Shown in pieces: positions 1 to 12,876 of a DNA stretch of 64,000 nt; position 1 is the first letter of the stretch; every line of letters starts with the position of its first letter. The stretch is from Macrobrachium rosenbergii. Its lineage: Eukaryota > Arthropoda > Malacostraca > Decapoda > Palaemonidae. Under the pieces are notes generated by a model that saw only the letters and a list, made by a program, of their open reading frames with translations, was not told the origin of the DNA and made no database searches. The DNA lies in NCBI RefSeq assembly GCF_040412425.1, contig NC_089743.1, forward strand, positions 89,976,971 to 90,040,970. The letters are read 5' to 3'. The translations under genes and the position numbers were made by a program.

Positions 1-209
1 GTATACCTATACCTTAAACTAGCATCCTACATCAAATATACCTTGAAATATTATTCTATTACTGCATTAATCTTTGAAATGATATTTTATCAATATATTT
101 TCAAAGTCATCTTAGACATTTTGCCTTACAAATATATACATATGAACTTAACCCTTCCTAACCCTTTACCTGCATTAACAGGTCCTCAGTGTGAGGCGCC
201 TTGATGTCT

Positions 210-212
<3 letters not shown>

Positions 213-286
<74 letters not shown>

Positions 287-287
287 A
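213..287. repeat. (GA)n microsatellite
   Basis: Nearly pure GA dinucleotide repeat of about 75 bp with one AA interruption. Confidence 0.97.
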
Positions 288-390
288 TTATTATTTTTAT
301 TATTTAATGTTATTATTTAATCTTATTAAACTTAATATTTTTTGAAAATTAGTACTGTAAATCATTATTTTATCATAAAAATAACATTTT

Positions 391-650
391 TATGATAAAG
401 TTTTTATATACTTACCAAGTAATTATGTAGTTATTGGTTCCTAACCTCCACGGCAGCAAAAAATTCAAAGTCGCCATGGGCCACTCTAATCGTTGTGTGT
501 AGGTGACAAGGTCCCGCCCACTATCCAGAACCCAAAGGAACACCCCGGCAGAGAGTTCAGTTCTTTCATGCTCTAATGTCCATGCAAGCGGAGGAGGGAG
601 GGCTCCTATCATGTAATTACTTGGTAAGTAAATATAAAACTTTTATCATA
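391..650. mobile_element. MITE with about 40-bp terminal inverted repeats
   Basis: The left end (391-430) and the right end (611-650) are imperfect inverted copies of each other over about 40 bp, both holding the core ACTTACCAAGTAATTA. The 180 bp between them has no coding potential I can support; a 66-residue minus-strand frame there is treated as chance. No target-site duplication is obvious. The right end read on plus and the left end read on minus both contain TTGGTAAGTA, a consensus 5' splice donor pointing out of the element. The superfamily is not identified. Confidence 0.7.
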
Positions 651-1088
651 AGAGGTGGGAAAGAGCATGGGCATATTCTATTCCAAAGCATTAAGTAATG
701 AATTTGAAATAGAAAGGTTGCTAACATTAAATAAATGTTTGTTGTTTCCTTACCTGTTGAGAGAGCTGCTGCAGGGAGTTACTGCCTTCAGTCGGTGCTT
801 CTCTCAACCTGCAGTGGGCATGGCAGTGTAGCCAAGGTTACCCCTGCATTAGCGGAACTTTGCAGCTCACAAAGTACATAGTATGCTGACAAAGTTTAAA
901 AGATGTCCTTGCCCTGGGCGAAGACCAGAATACAAAATAACAACATTATCACCTACATCACAGAATTAAAACCATAACCCAAACCATTAAAAACAAAACT
1001 GGTGGGTACTCCAGGTACAAAGTACCCCAGGCTCCCTAGACGCAAAACCTTAAGTCAAGGCAAGTGGATAGCAAAGGAACAGAGTTCT

Positions 1089-1939
1089 CTATGCTTCTGC
1101 TCCCAACACCATGCCAGCCATGGATAAAGGTCCTAAAGTGTTACAATTTTCAAACAAGGTCTCTATGTCCTTGAGGCAGTGTGAGGCAAACATGGATTTG
1201 CATCCCCAGAACGTCAACTGCAAGATCGTAGAGAGAGAGAAGTTATGTCTACGTGCCAAGGAAGTTTGCGACTGCCCTAATTTCGTGAGCCTTAACCTTA
1301 ACTAACAGAAAGGCTTCCTCCTGGATCTGAAAGTGGGCTTCTGATATCAACTCTCCCAGAAAAAAAGGATATGGCATTTTTGGAGAGCGGATGAACCAGG
1401 CTTCTTACAGAGCAACGGAGGTTGCTAGAAGGTTCTCAAATCTTTTCCATCCTGTGAAGGTAGTACCCGAGACACCTCACTGGACAGAGAAGTCTTTCTT
1501 CTTCCTCAGGTCCTAAGACATCCATAAGATTCTTGTTAATGAAGGATCTGGGCCAGGGCTTGGAAGGGTCCTCGTTTTTTGCGAGGAAACGAAGAGAAAG
1601 AGAGCAAGCTGCATCCCCTTGCGCAAATCCTACTCTCTTCTCTGTTGCCCCAATACATTTGGCAGTAGCAAGAGCCACTAAAAAGAGAGTCGTCTTGGTG
1701 AGATTCCTGAGTGAGACAGAACAGAAAGGTTCGAACTGAGGACTTGAAAGCCATTTCAGTACAACATCTAAGTTTCAAGAGATGCTGGAAGAACTTTCTT
1801 GCTTAGACTTATCAAAGGATTTCATTAAGTCACTGATATCTTGACTAGAAGACAGATCCATTCCTCTGTGTTTAAAAACTGAGCTGAGCATCCACACATA
1901 CTCTTTGATGGTAGAAGTCGATAATTTCCAGACAAACAT
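1089..1939 (-). pseudogene. DIRS-like tyrosine recombinase, decayed
   Basis: Reads on the minus strand as the phage-type integrase that DIRS retrotransposons use instead of a DDE integrase. In order: an N-terminal helical domain (about 1780-1939, STIKEYVWMLSSVFKHRGMD), a middle part (1436-1678, with EEERLLCPVRCLGYYL) and a C-terminal part (1089-1290, with SMFASHCLKDIETLFENC). The HEIR motif, fitting catalytic H-x-x-R, is kept at 1276-1290. Two other active-site positions look lost: the Arg I position reads Cys (1655-1657) and the position where I expect the nucleophilic Tyr reads Cys (1176-1178). At least three frame breaks or stops interrupt it. Recognisable recombinase N-terminal sequence may reach about 2140. 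DIRS-like elements are known in decapods. No matching reverse transcriptase was found nearby, so this is a fragment. Confidence 0.8.
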
Positions 1940-2772
1940 TGATTTATTGTCAATATCAGCTCATCAGTGTTAATCAGTAAATTGCCTGATCATAAGTTGA
2001 TCTCACCCTCCTTGTGCCTTCGGAAATTTCCCTTTGTACAGTTTAGACTGCGTTTCAATTTATTGAGTATTAATGTGCCCTTCCTCCACGTTTGCAGAAG
2101 GGTCGTATAACTCTGTATCCACTGTCTGCTTCACTGTACCCACATCCAGCAACCAAGCCCTCCAATTAAATCCTTGGTTATCTCAATATTACTATTTGGC
2201 ACATTATTTATCAAGGTCTTATATCAGTTAACATAAGTGCCAAGACCCCAGTATATATGGCTGTGTGTGAATTACTCTTCTGATTAATGTAAATATATGT
2301 ACAGCAAACACCCCATAAACCTATTTGTGGATTTCTCTGGTGCATGTATACATATTCACGGAAATTCGTCTCACTGAGATATATCTACGTATTTTCATGA
2401 CTAAATGCACTATTTGTGGATTTAAAATACTCTTGTGTACGCATCCCTGCAAATATGTAACTAACTTAAACATCAGGATTTCTGGTCCTTTCCCTCAAAA
2501 TTCGCCCAGTTACAGCAACACTAAGGTATTTTTCTACAAACGAAGGACCTGGAAGAGGGGAGAAATGATTGTTAACACCTAAATTGCTTTCACAATGCTC
2601 CTCTCTTCCTATACTAACAAACTTAAGCACAAAGTCCTTCAAAAATTTTACCTTCTGACTAAATTGCAGCCAACGTTTTTGTGATAGCCAACTGTTAAAA
2701 CTGAGATATGCTCTGTAGGCAAGATTCATCCTGGTACATGCAGACTCCCAAAACAAAAAAACACTAACTACA

Positions 2773-2825
2773 CTAACACTCATGGGCAAATACATGCACC
2801 ACCTTCCATTTGCTGTTTTCATCCA
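2773..2825 (-). CDS. Candidate terminal coding exon of an unidentified host gene
   Basis: On the minus strand a pyrimidine-rich tract ending TTTTTGCAG (just above 2825) precedes 53 nt that read in phase 2 through 16 codons to a TAG at 2773-2775. The peptide is DENSKWKVVHVFAHEC. It joins in phase with the candidate exon at 2981-3036 across a 155-nt GT-AG intron (2826-2980). I do not recognise the protein. The case rests on splice-site quality and phase only, so chance remains possible. Confidence 0.3.
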
Positions 2826-2980
2826 CTGCAAAAACAAAAGCAATTTAAATAAATAAAAACCTTACATAAAGAAACTAAAACAGCAACTCCAGGTGAGGCA
2901 GTTAAGAGTCCACACCCCCAACTACAGCTGAAGAAAAGCACTGGCTTTTGGCAGACTATTGAAAATCTTCTCCCACCTAC

Positions 2981-3036
2981 CATCAATTAACCACCAAGCT
3001 TCAACAACTGCTCCCAACTCACGCTCAGGAACGTTC
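2981..3036 (-). CDS. Candidate penultimate coding exon of an unidentified host gene
   Basis: 56 nt on the minus strand between an acceptor ending TTTTATGTAG (above 3036) and a strong donor GTAGGT (below 2981). It has one leading base, 18 sense codons (NVPERELGAVVEAWWLID) and one trailing base that completes a Val codon with the next exon. An open frame continues upstream in the same frame to 3185, but no donor there gives the phase required, so a third exon is not established. The gene family is not recognised. Confidence 0.3.
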
Positions 3037-3189
3037 CTACATAAAAGGTGATGGTTTACATATACAGTATGTAAGAACATCACATATATTCTTATGCTAA
3101 GTGACCAGATGTCTTCAGATTTCAACCATATTTCATGGCATAGTGTCTTCAGTACACAAGTGGCTGCCTTGTGTGTAAGAAGCACTGAT

Positions 3190-4550
3190 GGATATAAGAT
3201 ATATTTTAATTACAGAAGACATACATAACTCTACCACTCCTTAAGTCAGGTAATCCCATCCACTGGTAAATGTCTTTCCTCCACAAAAGTAATCTTGGCT
3301 AGGAGTCAGTTTATGGGAACTGAGAATGGAACAAAAGTAAATGCTTTCTTTAAACAGTATACTCCATACTTTGACCCCCTTTGCAATTAGGATCCAGTGT
3401 GGAAAGTTAGGTTGCAACTGATTGATTTATGAAAGTCAACGTCAAGCCAAAAACTGCATCCCACTTTCATGATCTTTGGTCCTCTAGGTGAAGGGGGCTT
3501 GCCCCTGCCCATTTAAAGACCTGGTAGTCTAGGCTAGGTTATGTTGGGTTAGGTTAAATTACGAGGCACCCCTGCACTTTACTCTCATTTTTATGGTGGT
3601 CTACCTTAGGTTAGGTGAGGATGAGGTTGAGGGAGTGAACACTCATTCCATAACCCCAGCCAGGCAAGAACCTGGTGCTCTGGGTTAGGTGTGGGAAAGT
3701 TAGGTTAGGTTGCACCCTTTAATTTTATTCTGATTTGACTGGGTCAGGTCAGGTCAAGTGGAAGTGGGTCCAGACGGAGCAACGCCAACATACCCAGAGT
3801 GGTCAAGTCAGGTTAAGCTGATTCCTCGTAATTGCTTTTTGGGTTGTTATGTTTTCTACACAAAAGTGCGTATTATTTTGCACGATTATATTGTGGTGTA
3901 TTAATCTCCTATTTTTTTCAAGTAATTCACTGCCCTCTTTTATTAGTTTTGCCTCACCCAAAAAACTTGTTTCTCAATGGTGTCTCCCGTAAGTTATGGG
4001 AGAGGGTAAACATAAAACGGAAAGGTTTTATGCCCAAAACAATGGCTACAGCATAAACACGCCTACATAAAACAATACATGGTAACCTTAACCATTTAAC
4101 ATAGGCTACAAGTCACTGATTAATGCTTTGGTTATACATGTACATTGCCTTCGTGAATGGATCCTCAAACGTTTATGAATGAAAACCATTCTGGAACCAA
4201 TAAACACACTGCAAAGTCTAAGTCGAGGATTGCCAACACAATTTGCAATGGACAACCATGAGAGTTTAGTGTGACCAAATAATAACACTGTATAAACGAA
4301 GTATAAACTCTCAGTTAAAACCTAGTAAGTCTTACCTCCTAAAATAAATCCATGTTTAAATAAAAATAAGCACTACACAACACTTCACACTTTCAGAGCT
4401 AGCCGAGGAAACGGGAACCTGACTTAACCAGTGGTATTTCACGATTGCCGTATAGTTTTACATCAAGGTCCGAAGTTATAGTTACTCTTGGATGTTTATT
4501 TTATTATTTTTTTTTCTCCACATATGAAATAAACATTGTTTATTTTTACT
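3190..4550. other. No gene seen; scattered TTAGGT-like motifs
   Basis: From 3520 to 3810 short motifs such as GGTTAGGTT, GGTCAGGTCAGGTC and TTAGGTTAGGTT recur without a regular period. They resemble the arthropod telomeric TTAGG unit but are too irregular for a telomere tract. The rest shows no coding or RNA feature I can support. Confidence 0.5.
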
Positions 4551-4559
4551 ATTACTGAC

Positions 4560-6060
4560 AATAAACAAAACTTTTTTTCCATTTGTTCAACTTCTATATT
4601 TCTGTCATTTCTGTATTAAGGCAAAATAACAAAAAATGGATTGGATCTTCCTCATTAGTTTCACAAGAATTGCGGTCGGCACATCTTCCAATATGCCTGC
4701 TATGAAGTTCAGTTTTAACGTATTGGTTCTTTCTCTAAGAAAATTACCCATCCAAAAGTGTGTCACATCTTTATTCAACTTCATGCCTCCTTTCTATTTC
4801 CTGTATATTTCTGAACCTACGTTTTAACTCTCCTTTCCACTATCATTTTCCCACGGCGTAGTTGTAGATTTTCTTTCTAACTTGGCCATTTCATTTATTT
4901 GTCTTGCATTAAGGTTTACTTTTTGCATATAATTTCCCACCTTTTTCGTAGCATGTCGACTCAGGGTCTTGTTTATATACCACGGCTTCCCATTTTTCCA
5001 CCTCTGTCATCATAGAAGATGCTCCTCTCTCCCTGTACTATAACAATTGCTGTACATTTTGTTACATCAATATTTTCCAATATACCCCGTTTTTAATCCT
5101 CTGCAACTTTTCAGTTACAAATTCTGTCAAATATATTGCATCAAATACAAGCAGAATAGAAGGTACTGCAATGTCCTTCTCGATAGGTTTTCTTATTAGT
5201 GCTTCGGTGCAGCTTTTCTGTGTGAGTGCAGTAAGTTTGCTAGTTTTTTGGGCTTTTTAAAAATTTCTCTTTTATTGCTTTTTGAATTTATTCCTCTGTC
5301 TATCAGGTTTAATTCCTAGATAAATTATATTTTCCACTTCCCTTGCTCATCCTGTGTGTTTTGGATTATTTTTCATATATATTATAATGTTTTTATTTAT
5401 TTATTTCTAAGCCACACCTTTTATCTCCGTTTGAAAGGTTTATATTATATTCTGCATCCTGTACACTTCACTGATTTCGTTTAAATTTTTTCCCTCCCCA
5501 TTCTGTTCCTTTTATTTTCAAATATTTTTTAAGCTATAAGTGCAAATGCAGGTCCCGTGTATCCGTATATTACTCCGCTTGTAACTTCCATATCTCGCGC
5601 TGTACAACCCCCTACGGCAAAATTGGTTGTGTCATCCTAATTCATGTTTGTAGTTGTTTTTTATGGCCTTTGGGTGAATTCCATGTTATTTCATATCTTC
5701 TGTTAATACTTCCTGTCTTCGCGGAGTCAAAAGCTTTACTAAAGTCTAGGCCTATAGCAGTTAGTGTTAGGGGTTTTAGTTTTTTAACTCTTCGTAATTA
5801 TTAAATTAGTTTCTTCGTTGATTTTATCTATTTTTTTTATACAAAAACTATGAATCCTTGATATTTCTGGAATGCTATATTCATATACTTCTATATACTC
5901 ACCCAATTCTGCCGTCTCAGTTCCGTATTCCGTGTTTTTTTATTCGTTATATACTGAACTGTGTCATCTGATATATATTGTATATCTAAGTACAGTATTA
6001 AATAATGCGACGCCATACAGAAAGTTAGCTTCGTTTAGAGAAACCTCTGTACCTATGTGA
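4560..6060 (-). pseudogene. Non-LTR (LINE) reverse transcriptase, decayed
   Basis: The minus strand reads as a heavily damaged LINE ORF2. Near 5720-5765 it gives AIGLDFSKAFDSA, the RT palm motif with the first catalytic Asp. Near 5540-5620 it gives MEVTSGVIYGYTGPAFAL, the degenerate equivalent of the E-x-T-S-G-x-x-Q-G-C-x-x-S-P motif. Toward 4880-4940 it gives LNARQINEM and other C-terminal text seen in the same LINE family. Stops and frameshifts occur every 20-40 codons. The part above 5790 is assigned only by position. The YxDD segment is not clear. The clade is not assigned. Confidence 0.65.
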
Positions 6061-6379
6061 TATTTTTTTTTTGTAGTGACAGATAGTCTTGCTGTGGATA
6101 CCACCCCCTGCCCCAACGCCAGACTATAAAAAAAAAAAAAACTGCTCAAGGCAAGAAAATGCCTCCTTTGAGTCCCGGCGTTGTTTTTCGTTACGGATGT
6201 TATCTGTCACGGTGCAGGATTTCTTAGTAAAACGTATCTTTTATCTCTGTGACCAGGGCCTTTTCTCTTAAAACTGAAGTAAGCTGATGGGAGTGATAAA
6301 ATATCAGGTGGTCAAAATGCAAAAGCCTCGGAATACGTATTGCCTGTTTTTAAAGATCTTGAATCTACCGAGTCACAAG

Positions 6380-7164
6380 TATGTTAGACCTACTGTGTCA
6401 TTCACCCCTACCTTGCAAGCATTCTCATCGCCGAACGATCATCGTCTATTCTCTCCACGCGACCAAACCATCTCAAAATACTTTGATCTGTCTTTTCACC
6501 TATACTAACCTTTTTTTATCACATTTTCTACATTTATCCAAATTTCTTATCTTATCAATTCTTCTTATGCCGCATATGAAACGCAAATGGATCTTCTCAA
6601 CAACTTCAACCTATTTTTTATCATTGGCATCGAATATCCACATAAATGTTATATCCATACAAGAGTCTGCCTAAGGCAATTTTCACCACCCCAGGTGAAA
6701 AAATTAAATTTTTTTCTGAATTACAATAATGGTACTACTTCCCTTCACAGTATAAAATAATTATGCCTAGACATGGATTAGCTATTTTTTCAAAGTACCC
6801 ATACAAGACATAATAGGATTTTTGTCCAACAAAAAGGTGCCAAACGCCGACCATAGACGGCTAAGTGTAGGTAGAACCTATAAAATCTTCATCATAAACA
6901 GACAGTCAAAGTAGTAAGGGCAACATTCTCGGCCCTATTTTAGCAAATCTGTATATGGAATACTTTGACAATCATAGTAAGCCCCATGGACTCTAAAGAT
7001 AGGATCTGGATGAGGTATGGATAATGACTTTGTGGGATAATTCAGTGTGATTTTTGTTAAGCGTGTTGATATATCTATACATTTACTTTCTTATACACAT
7101 ACCCCAACCCGACGATGCTTGAATAAATGTGAAAGCGCTTGGTACTGACCTTCTGTTGTTTCCT

Positions 7165-7166
<2 letters not shown>
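6380..7166. mobile_element. Composite dispersed repeat, copy 1 (LINE tail plus Penelope-like RT piece)
   Basis: Matches 23743-24682 along its whole length in the same orientation, with an internal deletion of about 110 bp near 6425. The first 300 bp read on the minus strand as a LINE C-terminus (WFGRVERIDDDRS). About 6900-7040 reads on plus as a Penelope-type RT segment (GPILANLYMEYFDNH), damaged where the RYVDD motif should be. The end (GAATAAATGTGAAAGCGCTT near 7120) runs into an (AT)n tract. It is a non-autonomous, dead fragment. Confidence 0.7.

Positions 7167-8408
<1,242 letters not shown>

Positions 8409-8467
<59 letters not shown>
8409..8467. repeat. (CT)n microsatellite
   Basis: About 58 bp of pure CT repeat. 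Confidence 0.97.
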
Positions 8468-8471
<4 letters not shown>

Positions 8472-8873
8472 ATGCAAAGAAAACGAAAATAGTTTTTAGC
8501 AAAATCAATCAAACAAACAGCTGACGCGAAGAAAAAAAAAACTTTAAAGCTCCTTCTTTATCAATCGAGAGGTTTCCAATATAGCTATATCTTTGAACTA
8601 TTGAGTCAACACTCTTGTATAAAAGCTTCTGGGAAATGTTTGTTTCATACGACTTTTTCTTAAATGATATCTGTAAAAATTATCAATGAAAAGCACCAAT
8701 TTTCTATACGACTTTATGAATATCATTCGTTTCCATTTAGCGAAAAATTATTCAGTGCATTGTAACGACCTCTTGAAAGAGATATTGGAATAATAACTGC
8801 ATAAACAAATCAAAAGTGAGTGTTGTACTAAATGAAATTTCTTTGGGTTGTAGCAAAAGTGGAAAATATTATT

Positions 8874-8876
<3 letters not shown>

Positions 8877-8964
<88 letters not shown>
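8877..8964. repeat. (GA)n microsatellite
   Basis: About 85 bp of nearly pure GA repeat. The Arg-Glu and Ser-Leu open frames across it are artefacts. The flanks (8468-8876 and 8965-9288) show no feature. Confidence 0.97.
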
Positions 8965-9286
8965 ACGATATCAACATGTAAGGCAAGAACAAAACCGTAC
9001 TGAATAAAATGCATTGACGAATCACGGGTTAGTATTTCACTTTATTTCATACTAATTCATCCATGAAGTCAGAAATGACGGTGAATTTAAATAATTTCCA
9101 AATACATGTACTTATAATGTATCAAGTACATTGCATGCATCATATACATCACTTGTATGAGTCCAATGCTTTCTGAATGTTAATAAATGTAGGTGAAAAG
9201 TTATGTAAAGGTGAGGTTTCCCCCTTGTCTTGTCTTCATGGTACACCTGAAATCAGTTGCAGGTATCTTAAATGAAACAGCGTCAT

Positions 9287-9566
<280 letters not shown>

Positions 9567-10190
9567 TGTCGTGACCCTACGACCTTCCTCTGTATATACT
9601 GTATATATCTAATATTTAACGTAATTCATATTTCAGGAATATGTTAAGTTAACTACGAATTTATTAATCTATTGTTTTTTTGTTAAATTATTCACCGGCA
9701 GAAGACGACACACCAACTACCGATTTCTTGACCACCTTTTAACTGTAAATAGTAGCCGGCAGATAAAATATTCTTTGGTTATTCAAGTGTTTGTTGTTAT
9801 TCAGTATCTCTTTATCATTGCTACCATACCCCTCCCCATAACTGAGTTTACTTCGGGGTTCTCCTTCAAAGTTCCTGAAGTGTTTTGCTGGACTTACTCT
9901 TGACAACATCTGAAGTTATCTCGTGCCTGCTGTTGTAATATCTTAAATGTGGCGTTTGAATATCCGTAAGTTACTAGTATTATATTTTCCTTGCTTTGCT
10001 ACTGTTTAGAAATTACTTTGTGTTGCTGTGAATATATTGTATAAAGGTTTGTGTCGTGTGTGGGTGTTATTTTTAAACTATCAGGGTTTCTTGTTTAAAT
10101 GGTTCCTTTTCATTGTGACATTGATATTTAACTTTTACCTTCAAATCGGTTAAAATGCGAATTTTTGTTGTGAGTTTAGTAGTAAATGGA
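9567..10190 (+). repeat. 5' LTR of the outer element
   Basis: Starts TGTCGTGACCC and aligns with 19243-19830. Shared blocks include CTTCCTCTGTATATA, TTCACCGGCAGAAGAC, AATAGTAGCCGGCAGATAAA and TTTAAATGG. The 3' boundary is uncertain because the end is internally duplicated (GAATTTTTGTTGTGA repeats near 10155 and 10190). No primer-binding site could be recognised after it. Confidence 0.8.
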
Positions 10191-10525
10191 ATTTTTGTTG
10201 TGACTTTAGTAGTAAATTAGCAGTCGGCAAAATTATAGCTTATGAGTTTTGTGAGTCTTGTAGTAAATGAGAAGTCAGTAAAATTAACTAACGAAACTAT
10301 AGCTTGTGAATTTTTGAGTCTAGAGTTCGTGAGAAGTGGGGGGGGGAGGGCTTTTCCGGCATTTACGTATCTTTGGCATTATTTGTATTCACTTATTTGA
10401 AGTAAGAGTGATATTTTGTCTGAGGGTATCCTTATTAGTACACTTGTGCTTATTACGTGCACGGTAATAATGCGGTTTTTATAAGTGATAGTCTGTTAGT
10501 GAATCACCATTCAACCCCCTCAAGA

Positions 10526-10680
10526 CATGCTCCATGCTCCATGCTCCATGCTCCATGCTCCATGCTCCATGCTCCATGCTCCATGCTCCATGCTCCATGC
10601 TCCATGCTCCATGCTCCATGCTCCATGCTCCATGATCCATGATCCATGATCCATGATCCATGATCCATGATCCATGATCA
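10526..10680. repeat. Two-phase heptamer array
   Basis: Fifteen perfect copies of CATGCTC (10526-10630) followed by seven perfect copies of CATGATC (10631-10679). The switch between variants is abrupt. It lies inside the outer retroelement, and the Ser/Met/Leu/His-rich open frames across it are artefacts. Confidence 0.97.
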
Positions 10681-10824
10681 TGGGATTTTACTGATTTCTC
10701 ATGTACATGTATTAAGCAGCTCTAATCTATTGCCTTCAGCTGAAGTAACATTATATTGTCTTTATCTATATTGTCCTTATCTAGAAGGTTAAGTAAAAAC
10801 TGCAGTAAGAATTTCCTGTGCCAG

Positions 10825-10900
10825 TAGTAAAATTGTTGCTTGCTAATGATCTAACTGAAGAGTTATTAATCCCTACTCTTGTGGTGTGTGGAACTGTCAG
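10825..10900 (+). pseudogene. Protease C-terminal remnant of the outer element
   Basis: Reads KLLLANDLTEELLIPTLVV, which resembles the LLGNDLAG...P..V segment after the flap of the protease in Gmr1-type elements. The catalytic D-T/S-G part is not visible upstream. Short, so tentative. Confidence 0.4.
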
Positions 10901-11144
10901 TAGACGTAAATCTGAAAGTGAACTATAAATGTTTTGGAGTATCTAATATTGCAATTAAGTGATGATAGTAAACTAGGCTTAGCCGATGTGGTTACTCGTG
11001 GCTCACAAGATAATGAGAGTACAGTAATTTTTGATGCTTTAACTTATTCATGATCATGATCATTTGAAGCTTTCAAATAACTTTTAACATGAATAAAGCA
11101 TAATAAGTTAATTTTGCTTCTGTAATGTTGGCGGTCTAAATTAA

Positions 11145-11522
11145 CAGGTCCTTTAGAAATTTTAGATAAATTAGTAAATAATGAAGAGTTGGAACTAACT
11201 ATTAGTCAGTATTTGAAGAAATTGGAAAGTATAAATTTCGAATGAAAGGAAAGTTTCACAATATATGTAAATTTGCTTTGGATAACTAGCGTAACAGTCA
11301 AGAACAAATGAAAGTAAGATATGATAAAACTGCAAAATGTAGGAACTTAAAACAGGATGTCTTAGCCTTCTTCCCATGGAGTTCGAGGTTCTCCTTTGAA
11401 AAGTAAACATTCTGGCCCATACATTGTAGAGAATTGTTAATAATCACAATTACATAAAGTCAGAAGTAAGGATACATAACTAGTTCATGTCAATCTGCTT
11501 AAGCCCTATAACAAATCTGTTT
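11145..11522 (+). pseudogene. Integrase C-terminal remnant (outer element)
   Basis: Across three frames it reads ISQYLKKLESINFRMK, then SQEQMKVRYDKTAKCRNLKQ, then SPLKSKHSGPYIVENC and LVHVNLLKPYNKS. This is the end of a Ty3/gypsy integrase: the linker helix, the QxxMKxxYD motif, the GPY module, and the HVNxLKPY tail that in Gmr1-type polyproteins leads into RT. It is broken by several stops and frameshifts. The catalytic D,D35E core is absent. Confidence 0.75.
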
Positions 11523-12731
11523 AAAGTTGTTTACGAAACTCTTTAAGTGTAAAATGTGAAGGAAAAAAATAGAACCTGACCTTGCTGAAAATAAGACATA
11601 TCATGTTCTCAGAGAGTCTAATGTACAAATCTTAATGTCTTCCACAGTATCTGCAGCTAAAAGAAATTTAATTTTGGTATATGATTATTAACGTCTTTCA
11701 TATGTTAAGACATAAGATTATGTAAATTGGTTTATTTATATCAATTACTTGTCCCTTATGTAATTACCCTTGACCCACTTTTTAAATAGACCCTTCCACC
11801 TGTTACCCGTTGTTATCGGGGAAAAATGTTTACTTCGGTAATGAAGGAGTTAGCCGAAGCAGTCTGGCAGCGAGTTGTCTCCGACTCGGAAGCAAACCCT
11901 CTCGTAGGAGATTTTAATCTTGACTTCTATCACTAGGACTTGGAAGGATCTGACTTTCTCCTACTTTTAGAAGCCCTATGTACCAGCAATGATCGTGGTG
12001 TAAATTGATCCTGGGGAGTGACCTACCATGTTGAACTAGTGCAGTCATTTTGAAGAAGTTCTACAACACTCATCCTCGTCGTGTCAAGAGTCAGAACATA
12101 ACCTCTTAATGTTGCCAATTGCCGCTCTGGAATTCATTACAGGTAAGGGTCAACTAGAGAGTGGGTCTCAAGTCAAGCCCTTTGTAAATTCCAGCTTGGG
12201 GAAGTGATTTCTTAAGTAAGGCCTTGCATGTCTTTAATATATGTAATCATCTATGAGCCAATTTTACGTGTCTTGTGTCTTGGCATATATAATAACATGG
12301 TTATTGTCAGCAATTTATCCTTTTGGCAGTGTTAATATTATTCTATTTTGCTAGGATAGCCAATCATCATTTACGTAATTCTGCTTAAATGTGTAGTTTA
12401 CTGTTAAGCCAGGAATTATAGGCAGTTGTTATGACTTTTAGTTCTGCTTGGTAATATTAATTGATGGCCTATCGAAATTTTCAGGTGATTACCGAACTGA
12501 ATTGAGACACATGTGTTATACCCACTACCTTGCATCAATAGTTGTAATTACTTCAGGACCTCGGGCAGTTAATGAGAACCTCTAATAGTTTATTAAGTTG
12601 CTTATTTTTACTTAAGGGAAGTTCTCTATGTATGATAGTATATTGTTAATATACAGATTAATTATGTGTTTCCTTGGTCCCTAGAGTTTTTACGTGTATG
12701 TTATTGGTGTCTCCTTAAAAAATTTAGTTCA
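11523..12731. other. Non-coding stretch holding the probable 5' LTR of the inner element
   Basis: No coding sequence is seen. The stretch ends CA immediately before a perfect tRNA-Lys primer-binding site, so its 3' part should be the 5' LTR of the inner element. I could not align it by eye with 18419-18930, the expected 3' LTR, and its start is not defined. Confidence 0.4.
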
Positions 12732-12749
12732 TGGCGCCCGAACAGGGAC
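12732..12749 (+). other. Primer-binding site for tRNA-Lys(UUU)
   Basis: TGGCGCCCGAACAGGGAC is the complement of the 3' end of tRNA-Lys(UUU), 18 of 18 bases as I know that tRNA in vertebrates and insects. It is preceded by CA, as expected for an LTR end, and gag starts 128 bp downstream. Confidence 0.9.
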
Positions 12750-12876
12750 TGTTGCAAGTTAGGTAATTAAGAGGCTCTCAAAATTAGGTTGCATTGGTTT
12801 AGCTGTAGCTCACTCCCTCGGGTTTTCTATTAGCAATCATTGGTACTGGGGATTTTTTGTCAAGTAATATATTATC

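Noticed and set aside
2466..2843. 125-residue minus-strand open frame as a gene
   Set aside because: The frame overlaps the candidate last exon in another phase and most of it lies in what would be the 3' untranslated region. No family was recognised.
3520..3810. Telomeric TTAGG tract
   Set aside because: The TTAGGT-like motifs are irregular and widely spaced, unlike a telomere or a clean interstitial array.
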